Notes under the pieces: model-generated
The model's input: the letters and a program-made list of their open reading frames with translations, nothing else
What the model was told of the DNA's origin: nothing
Databases searched by the model: none
Source: Byssothecium circinans
Lineage: Eukaryota; Ascomycota; Dothideomycetes; Pleosporales; Massarinaceae
Reading direction: 5' to 3'
NCBI GenBank assembly: GCA_010015675.1
Contig: ML976980.1
Span: 162,218 to 223,948, forward strand
Length of the DNA: 61,731 bases
Made by a program: the position numbers and the translations under genes
Part shown: positions 22,424 to 33,974 of the stretch, piece by piece
Position numbering within the stretch: position 1 is the stretch's first letter
Layout of the letters: the number at the start of each line of letters is the position of its first letter

Positions 22424-23508
22424 ATGACATCCAACCGTGAAGATAGTCGCTTCCGCAATCGCGACTGTGGGCAAAACGGGTTCAGGCTTCATAGATCGCC
22501 TTCCCCTGTCTACCGCGAGAGGAATGACCGGAGATCCTATTTTCGTAAGTCGCCCTCCCTAGTCTACCGCGAGCGTGATGAGCGGAGGTCCTGTAAGGTG
22601 CAGGTTTGTACGGGGAGGCACGGCACGGAGCGGATCGTGGTAGATCTCCCTCGCCTATATATCGCGGGCGCGATGACCGGAGAGGTTATGGAATGCGTCC
22701 AAGGAACGAGAACGACTCGCACTTCGACTCGCGTAGTAGGATTACGACGGTGATAGACGGCGTGGGAGAGCAGCTTCGCCCCGGCGAGAGCCTACATCAT
22801 ATAACTTACACGTACCTAAAAATCACATGCATCACCGCTCTCATGATAGTTCCTTGCGTCGGCGAGAATCGCGCTCTCGCTCTCCTCAACGAAGCGCGTA
22901 TGATCAACGCCGCGATGCTTTAGGCTATGAGCTGAGGACAGATCACCAGGGCGGATCTACCTTGTACAAGGTCGAGAAGGTGGACAATCCCCCTCTGCAG
23001 GATTTCATGGAGAGTTACGCTCGGCTACAAGACACGTTTCCGTCGTCCACTCATGAATACGGCAATTCCATAGAGAGGAATGCTCGGCCACAAGGCCCGT
23101 TTCCGTCATCTAATCGCGAACACAGCAACTTCACAGAGAGGGACACTCGCCCACAAGACACGTTTTCAAAGACATCTTCCAAAAACCAACGTCCAAATCC
23201 CCCTGGAAAACGGCACCGCGATGAACTCAAAGCCGGCAGCAGGAAGCCCCAAGACGCCCTTGAAGAGCACTGGCTGCGGAAGCACCTCTCGAAATAAGGG
23301 TAGCACGTATCGACCTGACCATTTCTGAGAAGGCTCACGTTTTTCCAGGAGAAAGAGAAGGAGGAGTCCTGATCGTGGGCATGGGCGTTCTCCGCTTCAA
23401 ACGCTATTCAACCCTCTGCGGCTTAAGTCACAAACTCTCCGACTGTTCCCTAAGACTGTGCGCGCTGCTGTACAATCAGCCGAACATAATCACGCCGCGG
23501 ATGAATGA
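22424..23508 (+). pseudogene. Disrupted RS-repeat (Arg/Ser-rich) protein gene
   Basis: Three consecutive reading frames carry one continuous Arg/Ser-rich theme. Frame one (22424 to about 22600) has two units like RSPSPVYRERNDRRS. Frame two (about 22600-22735) has a third unit, RSPSPIYRGRDDRRGYGM. Frame three (about 22742-23297) reads DGDRRRGRAASPRRE, RRRESRSRSPQRSA and then about three 25-residue units containing QDTFPSS. A TAA stop at 23295 is followed by a plausible intron (23301-23350, CTGACC branch, TTTTCCAG acceptor) and a fourth Arg-rich segment to 23508. Two frameshifts and a nonsense codon suggest decay. Sequencing indels or unrecognised short introns are alternatives. Function is unknown; RS repeats are usual in splicing-related proteins. 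Confidence 0.45.
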
Positions 23509-24412
23509 ATCCCCGGAAATCTCTCGCGCCTTTTCTGATCCAACGAGAACTTGGCCTCTTGCTCGCGAACTGGGCTTCCAGATATGCACACAGTGTAACC
23601 ACAGATACCTATCTTAAATACCTACCCGTTAAATCAGATCTTAATATTACATTACATTAAGTTACGTTACCACTGACGATCACTCTGCAAATAAGTTAGA
23701 TGAAGTGAAGAAAGAAGACAACTGTCTCCATGTGACATCCTCCACACCACAAAACAACCCCAAACAACCCATCGATAGCCCTTTAGACGTACTAACTAAC
23801 CCTACCCCCACCCCAATCCACAAGACACCATGCAGCGACAAACCTCCAGATGAGTTTTACTCGCCCCGCACTCCTCATTTTCTCTCACACCAATATCGAC
23901 ACTTGACTCAAAGACCCAATCAACTTTCTCTCACAATATCACTTCAATAAAAAGAATAATTATACACGCATTTTTTCAGCTCTCATCATAAGTTACAAGG
24001 GAAAAAAAAAGGGAGAAAAGAGTGACAAAGACACGCTAATGTAGACCCAGACCCAGGCCCAGACCCAGACCCAGACCCATCCAGCAAGTAGAGTGTGGCA
24101 GATATTAGGCCAAGTCCAAGCCCAAATCCATCCATATCGCTCCAAATATGCACTCGATAAACGCCACCAGCCATGCATTTATGTATGTATACACGTACAA
24201 ACACCACCCATTCACTCACCAATGCATGCCATGCAAACACACAGTCCTCGATAAAACAAAGGAATATAACAGGGGTATATCTGCCGTACCTTCTATTCCA
24301 TCCCCCCCTTACTTTTCGCTTTCACACCCCAACACCGACGCCTAACCGCCGCCTCCATCCGGCTGCCATTCTCCCTATCCACCGAAATATAGAGAGAAGG
24401 GAGAGATGAGGG
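23509..24412. other. Intergenic, 3' flank of the sterol-transfer gene
   Basis: No gene is recognised. It contains simple sequence: ATTACATTACATTAAG near 23645-23665, C-rich stretches near 23750-23820 and a hexamer array at 24043-24079. Confidence 0.45.
24043..24079 (+). repeat. Hexanucleotide tandem repeat (AGACCC)n
   Basis: About six units of AGACCC, one of them varied to AGGCCC, in the 3' flank of the GRAM-VASt gene. It is a microsatellite with no telomeric unit (not TTAGGG). Confidence 0.85.
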
Positions 24413-27400
24413 TTACGTAGACTCTTCCTTAGGACTCTCCGTCCCCGTCTCCCTCTTGCGTCTCACTGCATGTTTGAGCGCCCTCAGCTTCTGCTCCGTC
24501 GTCTTGATCGCCTCGTCAACCTGCCTCTCCCGAATACTCTCCGCCACAAGCTTGCTCTGTATTTCCGCCCCTTTCAGAACCCTTTCCGCGCCTCCGACCG
24601 AGCTATGCACCCGATCCAGCGAAACACGCTCCTCAAGCCACTTCCACAAATCTGCTTCTTCGTTTCTCCAGATTTCTTCATACGCAACTTGTCGCTCTGC
24701 AGAGCTCATGCGGTGACCCCCCGAGATGGATGAGGAGGGAGATGAGCGGCTGAAAAAGTGATTGTAGAGCAGGAGAGCGAAGAGGAGGACAATGATGTTT
24801 TGTTTCGTGATGAGAAGGTCGATGATGTCGGCAACGGGACCGAGAAGACTGCGCAGGGGGTCGAGCGGTCCCCAACTGTTTTCCTTGGTTGCAGGGTTTG
24901 CGGTCGAGGGTGTGGAGGTGGCGGGTGTATCGGATGTGGCAATATTGGCTTTTGAGCGCTTCTTCCCTTTGCCCGGTTTGCCGGGACCGCGGGGGATGCT
25001 GGACTTCGTGGCTACAGCGTTACGAAGGGCGGTGCTAAGGCTAGTTGCGTACGTCATTTGGCCATCATTGGCACCTTTCTCAATGGGACCTAAGTTTCGT
25101 CAGTATCCGTGTCTGCGTAGGTAGACAGCTGGCATGGCCAAACGTACCTTTCAGCCAACTCTTGCCGCTCCACTCGACCGTAAAGGTCATGATCAAACGT
25201 GTGCTATTGTTTGGACCCCACATCAAACAATACCTTGTCTTGGTGAGAAAGATGTTGCCGCTGGGAACATCTGGGGTCTGTGTGCTCTGCGACACTGAGA
25301 CGGCCTTGTTTAGATCGTACTGCTCCAGCGTGGAGGTAATGTTGCATTTTGTCTGCTTTGGACCAATGCTACCGCCTAGAGGCTTGATATAGGAGAAGCT
25401 AAAGCTTTTGTTGCCTTCGCCGAGCCCCTTTCCATCGTCCTCCAGTTGGAGATCGGTTGACTTTTGATCGTCAATCAACCATTTCCGCATGAAGGTTCCT
25501 GACCCGGGTCCGAAAGTCAAGCTGAAAATCTTGCCCAAAGGAGCCGGGATCGTGGTGTCAATCAAGAGCTTGTCATAGTGCTGGTCACCGTCACCGCAAT
25601 CCGTAGCTGCATGTGTCGCCGCGCCAGGGTAGTCTTGAACCGAAGGCGCACCGTTTACCGTGGCTTCGGCTCCCTCGCTGAGTTTCGTGGCACCACCACT
25701 AACGGCCTGTGCAACAGTGGCGCTGACTTTTCGAATCTCACCTCCCTGCACGGATCCAACCTCACTTCCAGTGATACTACCCTCGCCAGCCTCTGTGAAG
25801 CTTCCGATTCCGTCGTCGTCCTCGGCGTCTTCATCGTACACATCATCCTCGGAGTCTTGAACAGAGCCATCTTCGCTGCCGATAGATTCTGCTTTCTCCG
25901 TCTTATCGCCTGTTCCAGAACCACCATCAATTGCGACTCCGTTCAGCGAAGACTTCAGGTTGGGATGTGAGATCTTCCAGATGCCTATTATCAAATCGTA
26001 GGTGGCGTCTCGAGCTAGCAGGGATGCAAAGACGTTGCGGGCGTGTAGCGTTTGTATCACGATAGCGTTGGGGAACACGACGGCCGTAGACTTCTTCTCG
26101 ACCGAAACAACTTCGTCGAAGCTTATAACCAGATTTGTCACCCAGCCAAGAATGTTGCTGGAGAAACATATGTGGCCTTCAGACACGTAAAGACGGCCTT
26201 GTAGGAGGATCTCTTTCTGCAGAGCTGCACTATAGTCTTCAATCAGATAATCGTCCTCCGGCACACTCTTGAACAAGGTGTGAAAATCCTTGTTCCTCTT
26301 TGGTGGAGCAACAGCAAAGCCAGTACCATTGAGTCGACCGGCTTGTGGGACCAATGTTGAAGCGCTGGCGCCTATCGCAGCGGCTATGGTGTTGCCGGTG
26401 GTGGCAGAGCTGCCTCTATGACGTCTCTTCCTCCCGCCGCTGATCCTACTACGAATGCTGCCCTGGCGCTGTATGGAGCTTGGAGCGGGTGAGTCGGTGG
26501 TGTCCTGTTGTCGAGGTGGAGACGTTGCACCGGCCGAGGTTGTGGTGAGTGATCGTGAGCGATCATGGGCACTTTCGGCAGCGAGACCAGGCTTCTCGGC
26601 CGCGTATGCTGCAGACACGGCTTGACTAGCAGCCAGATCTGCTGCCTCTGCCGAGGCCTCATCGGACCTCAGCGGGAGATTATGGTTGGATGACATTGGG
26701 CTGGTCTCTTCGCTGTCTGTGATTCCAAGATGAGCCAAACTCAGATTCCCAGACCCGAGAGTTTCAACCGCAAGCCTGCGCTTCTCGGTTCCCTCACTCT
26801 CGTTGGTTCCAGCGTTGTTAGGACCTATAACTTCTTCGCCCCCTGCGTCTCCCGTGTTCGTCTCGTCAGATTTTTGGGGCTGACCCGCGCCTTTATTCTT
26901 ATTTGTGGTAGTTGTGTTAGCAATAGTGGTGCTAAACGTATTTGCAGCGTTCTGTGCCGCAGAGAATACAGAAGAGAAGAAGCCGCTCGGAGATTGAGGC
27001 GGGCCAGCGGTTCCGCCAGGAGTCTTGACCTCCTCGAGGGTAGGGGTTAGTGGGGCTAGTATAGAGTTGGACAGTTTGCTAGGAGGGTTGGTTGCTGAGC
27101 GTGCGCGTCTGTGCGATATCATGTTCCCCGAGGGTGACACCACAACGTTGGGGTTTGGAGGCTTCACGCCGTCCTTTGCACTTGACGTTGATTCTGTAGG
27201 GGAAGCTGCCTTGATATCTGTTGGAGTGGGCGGAGTTACGAATGTGGTGGGAGGGGTCTCGCCAAGGTTTGGAGGAGTTACTGGTAGCTGTGTGATAATT
27301 CGCTTAGGGGCAACGGCAGGTAGCGAAGAGGCTGATTGAGTTTCTTTGCCCTTGTGAATCTGTGGCGGTGATGCCTGGAGCACCGAATCATCCAGGATGT

Positions 27401-28631
27401 GGGTTTCCCGCTTCTTCCCACCAAAAAGTGAGCCCAGACCTCCACTGGCGCTTGGACGAGCCCTTTCTGCGGTGTCGCTTGCAGTCTTTGACGCCGTCGT
27501 CCGCCGAGTCGGCGCGAAGGCTTCCTTGAGCTTGCCCACTGGCGATGTCCCGCGTTTGCTCGTAGCAACGTCGAAGGTCTGGGCGCGTGGGGTGAGCACG
27601 TCGTCGGAGGCGGCAGAGGCTACGAGGGTCGCATCCGATTGCGTAGTGGAATCGGTCGTTTCGGAAGCGATCAAGGGCGAGGAGAGGGTCGGATAGCCTG
27701 CGTGCGAGTGGTGTGGAGATATGCCAGGGCGTACTGGGGCTCTGCGAAAGATGGCGGATTAGTTCAGTGAGGCATAGCCTAGCTGTGTGGAACGTGCAAC
27801 AAAGGAATAATGCTGGAAGCAAACTGGTGGGGTATCACGAATAACGAAGAGTAGGAAAATGCAGCGAGCGGCCGTAAGAAGATGAATGGGAATGGGAACG
27901 GGAACGGTAAAGCCAGCGGTGGGAGATGTAGATGTGTGACGATGAGGTGTGGGGAACTTTTGTTGGGGGCGGCGAGAACGAGAGCTGATCAGTTGGAGGT
28001 GGCGCGTCCAAGCTCTTGCTCGTTCTGTGTGCTTACACAGTACACGTTGCGCGAAGGACGCCTTCCCCTTCATGTTTGAGATGGCGTCGCAGCTTGTGCA
28101 ATCGATACAAGACAAGACAGACAAGACAAAACAAGAGGCAGAGGGGAAATAAAACGAGAAATGCGGCACTCACGGTTCTGCATCAGAGTCCTCGGTAAGT
28201 AGAGAGCTGGATACACTCCTGTGCAGGCCGAGTTCTTCTTCACTGGCGGCCTGCCTCTTGATATAGGGCATGTCGGGCATTGGAGGAACAGGGTCGGCCG
28301 TGTCTGGCAGCGAGGTATCATCCTGCGTCGACTTGCGGCGACCTCCTTTTCGGCGGCCTTTGAACAATTTCGTCATGCGCCTGCGATGCGACGACGTCTC
28401 GCTGTGGCCGTCGTCGGAGCCCCACCTCCTCATCTTGTCTAGGGCGCCATCGCCCGACACATGTAAGTCATGGCTGCTGTCGCCCAAATTGTCGCTGCTT
28501 GCGACCGATGTGATGGACGAGCTGACACCGCCTTTGACCACCGTCTGGAGCCCCATCGGTGCAAGCGATTGTTCTCTACTGTGGCCATCTGTGGAGGATG
28601 TAGCACTCCGTGCGCGGTCAATTGCCGCCAT
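24413..28631 (-). CDS. GRAM-VASt (LAM/Ysp2-type) sterol-transfer membrane protein
   Basis: Exons 28631-28174, 27741-25148 and 25089-24413 give 1242 residues; introns are 432 and 58 nt. The first 620 residues are disordered and Ser/Thr/Pro-rich with basic patches (KLFKGRRKGGRRKS). A GRAM domain covers about 630-750 (FHTLFKSVPEDDYLIEDYSA, GRLYVSEGHICFSSNILGW). A VASt/StARkin domain covers about 870-1025 (YDKLLIDTTIPAPLGKIFSL, RYCLMWGPNNSTRLIMTFTV). One membrane segment is near 1108-1123 (NIIVLLFALLLYNHFF), followed by a short coiled coil. This order is that of Lam/GRAMD1 proteins, ER-anchored at contact sites, which move ergosterol between plasma membrane and ER. The long first intron fills 27742-28173 and could hide another small exon. 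It is divergent from the MIT-domain gene. Confidence 0.92.
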
Positions 28632-29155
28632 GGTGAAGGTAGATTTGCCCCGACCGATGCGTCGAAGGTCGTTTGGTACTATCGCAACCAGCTGGCGGGT
28701 CTCATGCGGTCATGGCAGGGTCGCGGGGAAACGGCGGTGGTTTGCGGGGGACGATACGATGATGGATGATGTAGGATGGGGCGATTGCGCAGAGCCAGAT
28801 AGCGGTTGGATGGAGGCGGCAGAGTGCAGCGCACTGCTTTGGTTTGCCTGGGTGACGGAGACGGAGACGGAGACGTGGATGTGTATGTGTGATTCGGACA
28901 GAGAGGCACCCTCGGGGATCAAGAGGGCTAACTGCAGCTTGACACTCAGCCGCACCGTTCCCTGCTGTTTCGCGTCACTCGGCTGTCTTTGAAGCAGGAC
29001 GATCGACACAAGCGCAAGGAGAGCTGACCCTTGTCACATATGCCACTACTAGTACGCGGTCACGCAGCTTTCACTCACTGACACCCATGACTCCCACTCC
29101 CCCATAGTTTGACTCCCACTCGACATGACTGCGCATAGAGAAACATACCACAACC
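28632..29155. other. Divergent promoter (sterol-transfer / MIT-domain genes)
   Basis: 524 bp between two divergent genes. It includes a GGAGAC-type repeat (GACGGAGACGGAGACGGAGACG around 28854-28875, written here only as a repeat note). No gene is supported. Confidence 0.5.
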
Positions 29156-31129
29156 ATGGAGTCTGCGCACCTCACCAAAGCCCACGAGCACGTCCGCAAC
29201 GCCGTGACGGCAACCTACGGAAAGAGCATCGCGACCGCGGGGGAAGAGCATGAATCTGCTGCCTCTGCCTTTCACGAAGCCACCCAAGACACAAGCAACT
29301 CTGAGGTATGTATGCATGTCCCGCACTCCTTATGAGCTCTACTGACTGTATGCCAGGCCCTCCGAATCCTCAGCCTCCTCGAAGACCACCACCACAAACT
29401 CGCCGGCCTGATCAAAGAGCCCCCGCGCAAGAGAGAAAAGAAGAAAGACACAACCCAGACCTCGGAGTCTTCCACCACCTCTCCGTCCTCCAAGTCCTCC
29501 ACAACACGAACATCCTCACCTGCGTCATCAACCCGAGCTCCTTCCCGCCGCCGCCTGCCCCAGTCCTCGATCGCTACCAATCTTGCGGAAAAGCGCGGCA
29601 TCCCAGGCCCTCGTCGAAGCACGCCCAGCGCAACACCTGTCTCCGTCACAAATGCCATCGCAAGCCGCAGTGAACCCCCAGCAACCCCCGTGCGGGACAT
29701 GCTCGAGCGCCAGAACCGCAAGGCAGAAGAGGACAAGCTTCGGACCTCGCCGCGAGCATCACTACAAGAAGAAACGGCACAGAACATTAACCAAGCCTCT
29801 CTATCAACATCCGACGACAAATTCAACCGCTTCTACTCATCCTTTGGCAACATCATCTCCGCCATCAGCGCTCCCTTGGCCTTCACATCCCTCCCGCTCT
29901 CCCCAACCCCACCCACACCAGCCGCCGACCCTCACCCACCCGCAAAGAAAGACCCCAAACCCCCGTCCAAATCAACCGGCCGCACCCAATCCCCCGAAGC
30001 TTCGCGCACTGTCAAGTCCTCCGAACCCGATCTCGCCGCCCTAATCAGCAAACCCGCCCTCCGCGCCCTCCAAGAAGGAAACACCCCGCACTTCGCAACC
30101 ACCGAATCCTTCTTCCTCGTCCCCACCTCGGGCGGAACAAAATCCTACGCCAACATTCTCCAAAACCCAAACAATCTCCCACACCTCCACCACGCAGCCC
30201 AAAACCCGCACCTCGACCCCATCACCGAAAACGACAACGAATCCTCAGGCCTCCGCGGCTCTTCCCACGAAGAATTCGTTGACGCTCGCGAAACCGTCCT
30301 CCCCCCCTCCCCCACGGCCTCGCGCCGCCCACGCTCGCGCGGAAAACCAACCCCCAGCGTCGTAGCCTCCGCGCGCACCCTCGCAGCCGGCCGCGGCGCC
30401 GGCCAAAAGACCGTCGAAGAATACGAGCTGCAGATCGAAACGCTCCTCCAAACCGTCGATAAACAGAGCAAGAGAATCGCCATGTGGGAGACGACGTCGC
30501 AGTCCTCGCACATCGCCCTCGCGCAGTCGTTCCGTGCGAGGATTCCAAATCTTCCGGCTAGTACTTCGGATCCCAGCGCGCTGGCTCATGCGCTTTCGCA
30601 GGGCTCGAATGCGGTTTTGCCGACTTCGCCTTCTCCTCCTGCTCTTGCTCACCCTTCCTCATCTTCCTCTCCTTCGACCACTACCAACACACCGACAAGA
30701 ACAACAACAGCAGCAGCAGCAGCAGCAACGGCAGTACAACCCGACCCCGAAACAGCCCACCGCATAGCAACTCTAGAATCCCAACTCGCCCTCCAAGCCC
30801 AGCAAATCTCCTCCCTCACCACGGAGAAACAGCAGCTCACGCGGCAGAACGAGAAAAACGCCATCGTGCTGGGTAGGTACAGGGAGCAGTGGGAGAAGTT
30901 GAAGGCCGGCGCGAGGAAGAAACAGCAGGAGAGGTCCGAGAGGAGGGTTGTGGAGATGAAGGCTGGTGCTTCGTCGCCGGCGGCGAGGGATAGTGATAGT
31001 GGGCCTGGGAATGTGGAGGATGAGGAGGCGGAGGCGGAGGCGGAGGGGGAGGGGGTGGAGAGGGAGAGGGAGAGGAATAAGGGGGATGAGGAGGAGGTTG
31101 TGGAGGAGCCGGGGTTTGGGAAGGCTTAG
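29156..31129 (+). CDS. MIT-like / coiled-coil protein, possibly Atg38/NRBF2-related
   Basis: Exons 29156-29305 and 29357-31129 flank a 51-nt intron (GTATGT donor, TACTGAC branch) and give 640 residues. The N-terminus (residues 1-70, HLTKAHEHVRNAVTATYGKS... LLEDHHHKLAGLI) is a helical, MIT-like hairpin. A Ser/Pro-rich disordered middle follows. A short coiled coil TVEEYELQIETLLQTVDKQS then KRIAMWE lies at about 405-431, and a second coiled coil (ATLESQLALQAQQISSLTTE...) near 530-570. The end is acidic with Glu-Ala and Glu-Arg runs. An N-terminal MIT plus a TVEEY...MWE helix recalls fungal Atg38-type PI3-kinase complex partners in autophagy, but I infer this from architecture only. Confidence 0.75.
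30702..30728 (+). repeat. ACA/GCA trinucleotide run coding polyalanine
   Basis: An (ACA)n/(GCA)n run inside the coding sequence gives Thr-Thr-Thr followed by about seven Ala residues. It is a likely site of length variation between strains. Confidence 0.8.
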
Positions 31130-31460
31130 GTGGGATTGAGTGGGGATGGGATGGGGCTTAGATGATGTTGATGATGATATGATACCCAGGGATGAATCGA
31201 ATATATATTACATGGTTCTCTTGCATAACAACTCTTTGATGTGTATAAAAATGAAGGTTCAAGAAAATATTTATATATTCGATTCAATTTGATCACAGTA
31301 CTACACTGGAACGAGTAAGAGAAAAAACAATCACCCAACCCATCCACTAAAGTTAGCAGTCTCTTCCCAAATAGCCCAACTCAGCTAAACGCCAATCTCA
31401 AATCCAAGAAAGCCCAAAAGACACACCGCTTAAAGAGAGGACGAGTGCTATGTACCCATT
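31130..31460. other. Convergent 3' intergenic region
   Basis: Shared 3' flank of the MIT-domain gene and the carbamoyl-phosphate synthase gene. AT-rich around 31190-31300, suited to poly(A) signals. No gene. Confidence 0.5.
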
Positions 31461-32968
31461 CTACGCAGCGGCAGCAACAGCTTGCGGCCGCGGCGTACCC
31501 TGAGAATCAATCAAGACCCCAGGCTCCACCTTTCCAACCGCATGACCACCCTCATAATCCGGGTCCGCGGGATGAACACCCACACGTTCCTTGGCCAAAA
31601 GGTCAACGAGAAGAGGACTGGGCTTGTTGTTCCTGTCCGAGAACATGGCCTGGTGGTCCTTGTACTTCTTGACGCTCTCCATGTACTTGTCGAACAGGTA
31701 AGCGGAATCGAGTGGGCCGCCCTTGGCTTCGGGATGGAACTGCGCGCTGAAGATGGGTCGGGAGTTGTGGATTAGGCCTTCATTCGACTGGTCGTTCAGG
31801 TTGGTGAAGTACTCCCTCCACTCGCTGGATAGCGTTGTGGGGTCGACGGCATAGCCGTGATTCTGGGACGTGATGTGGCACTTGCCGGTAGTCAGGTCCA
31901 GAGCCGGGATGTTGTGAGCACGGTTGCCATACTTCAACTTGATCGTCTTAGCACCGGCCGCAAGGGCGATGAGCTGGTGGCCCATACAGATACCCATGAT
32001 AGGAATCTGGGAGCCTTCGAACAGCTTGCGGAGGTTGTAGACAGTGGACGTGCAGTGAGTGGGGTCACCGGGTCCGTTGGAGATGAAGACACCGTCGAAA
32101 TGGTGGGCAACCTTGTGGATAGGGTAGTCGAAGGGGAAGCAAGTGACGCTGGCTCCGCGGTTGACGAGACTGCGGAGGATGTTCTCCTTCACACCACAGT
32201 CGATCAGGGCAACGTGCATGTCTCCGAGCGAAGAGCTAACGTGGAAGGGAGCCTTGGTGCTGACCCTGCGGACAAGGTTAATGGACTCGGGGTCAATGTA
32301 GGCCTCATCCTCGTCCGCGTCATACTCCTCTCCAATGGTGATGCGAGCGAGAGAAGAACCTTGCTCACGGAGGTACGTCACAACCTCGCGAGTATCGACG
32401 CCAGAGATGGCTGGCACACCCTCACGAGCACACCATTGAGCAAGACTCTCTACAGCAGTCCAGTGGCTGTGTTTCATAGCATAATCCTGAACAACAATTC
32501 CAGACGCCTGAATGTTCGGAGACTCGAAGTATCGGAGCAAGCCATGCTCGTCGCGGGCTGCGGAGGGAACGCCGTAGTTGCCGATGAGAGGCTGGGTAAA
32601 AACGAGGATCTGGCCACGGTATGACGGGTCGCTCATGGACTCGGGATATCCGACAAGCGAGGTAGTGAAGACAGCTTCGCCAGAGATGTTGGCCTTGGCG
32701 CCAAACGACTTTCCTGAAAAGATCGGTCCATTCTAAAAAGCGGTGAGTGACGTGTTGGGGAACTGCCGATATCGGATATACACACCTTGATGGTGAATGT
32801 GGCCCTCTCGGTGGAGATGGGAGTTGCCTTTCGCTGAGGAACAGGCACTTGACGGGAGGTGTTGGTCTGCACAGTTGCCATGAAGCGGGCTTGTGCTCGG
32901 TTCTTTGTCACCAGTCCCAGGACACTCGCGGACCGGCCGGCGGCCGGCTTGAGGAATTGCAACATCAT
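31461..32968 (-). CDS. CPA1: Arginine-specific carbamoyl-phosphate synthase, small (glutaminase) subunit
   Basis: Exons 32968-32786 and 32732-31461 (53-nt intron) give 484 residues; the gene is arg-2 in Neurospora and CPA1 in yeast. The N-terminus [18 protein letters not shown]...R is a mitochondrial presequence. The CPSase small-subunit domain follows ([27 protein letters not shown]). The class I glutaminase has ISNGPGDP, the nucleophile Cys in GICMGHQL (about residue 310) and the His-Glu pair in QFHPE (about 394/396), so the triad is complete. It hydrolyses glutamine and passes ammonia to the large subunit to make carbamoyl phosphate for arginine synthesis. The upstream split uORF coding an arginine attenuator peptide (33304-33026) identifies it as the arginine-regulated form. 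The distance from uORF stop to this ATG is 57 nt. Confidence 0.97.
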
Positions 32969-33025
32969 GATGAGTGGAGAGCTTCGTGGAGTAGTAGGTG
33001 TTACGAGTTAAGCTGGTGAAGTCGT

Positions 33026-33304
33026 TCAGTTAATTGAAGCCTTCCACAGGTGGTCTGGCGGACGCGTTAGTTTGATGCCAGCGAGCATGTTTGTCGGCGA
33101 CAGCATACCAGAGATGTAGTCCTGTCAGGTCAGTTAGCTATGGTCCTTTGAATAGCAAAAGAGAGTGGAAGGAAATCCGAAGCATCATGGGACAGGGGAT
33201 TGACGCGCCGATGAATTGACAGTGTGGACTGGAGCATTCACGATAAGGACGAAGCGAGAGTCATTGTCACGTACCTGGGAAGTGAAGATGGAGACAGCAC
33301 GCAT
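33026..33304 (-). CDS. Arginine attenuator peptide uORF, spliced from three exons
   Basis: Minus-strand pieces 33304-33275 (30 nt), 33121-33109 (13 nt) and 33054-33026 (29 nt) join into a 72-nt uORF for 23 residues. It contains IFTSQDYISDHLWKA, matching the conserved attenuator core (FTSQDY.SDHLW) of fungal arg-2/CPA1 leaders. Introns are 153 nt (GTACGT donor; CTAACTGACCTGACAG acceptor end) and 54 nt (GTATGC donor, CGCCAG acceptor). The known peptide stalls ribosomes at the uORF stop when arginine is high, reducing translation of the main frame and promoting mRNA decay. The third exon continues into the leader and the CPA1 start. The peptide core is cut between Gln and Asp and within the second Asp codon, so splicing is required to make it. 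Confidence 0.93.
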
Positions 33305-33974
33305 AAGCGCGGCAGAAGAGCAGAGCCAGACGATGTCAATACAGGAGGGGTGCTGTAACCCTTAGAAGATTGTGTAGGAAGCGGAGGTGACGGGCTGAGG
33401 GAGCTGGTAGAGGTGAGGTTTTGGTGCAGGAGCGAAAAAGCCCCGCCAGAGAATGAATCCATAGATAAAGACTGGCCCGTGCACCCGCGCTACGAATGAC
33501 GCAGCCAACAAAATTTTGCTGTCACGGAAACAACCAGCTGTTCATTGGGCAATTGAGCTGCACGTATCTTAAGACCCTATGTCATCAAAAATATTAATAT
33601 CCCCTCATAATGCCTTCGCCCTATCTAAGTGTTATGAAATTCTATACAAAAGCACGGCTACGAAAGGATCGAATTCTGCACGAGCCCCATTCAAATTGCG
33701 GTGAAGAGGGAGCTCGTTCTATACCTATTTCACCTTTCAACACCCATGCTATAGATATAAAGTTGTGAACGTACATACAGTATATATTCCACGTCCTTGT
33801 ACCACCGTGCTACTGAGACGAAGGTCTTCGATAATAGTAAGTATCAAGCATCACCACATCCATATCGCATTTCTACGTCACTTCAACGTCCAAATCGTCC
33901 GATATCGGCAACTACTATCCTACCGGTATATCTATACTATATACAACGCCCTTCGCACCCCTCACCCCTCACAC
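33305..33974. other. CPA1 leader/promoter and 3' flank of the GH3 gene
   Basis: Contains the upstream leader of CPA1 (to about 33460), its promoter and the 3' flank of the beta-glucosidase region. A minus-strand frame at 33462-33238 overlaps the uORF first exon in another frame and has no conserved features. AT-rich and unremarkable from 33560 to 33950. Confidence 0.5.

Noticed and set aside
24043..24079. Interstitial telomere repeat
   Set aside because: The unit is AGACCC, not the fungal TTAGGG.
23600..24100. CRISPR-like array
   Set aside because: Eukaryotic DNA; only short simple repeats with no spacer structure.
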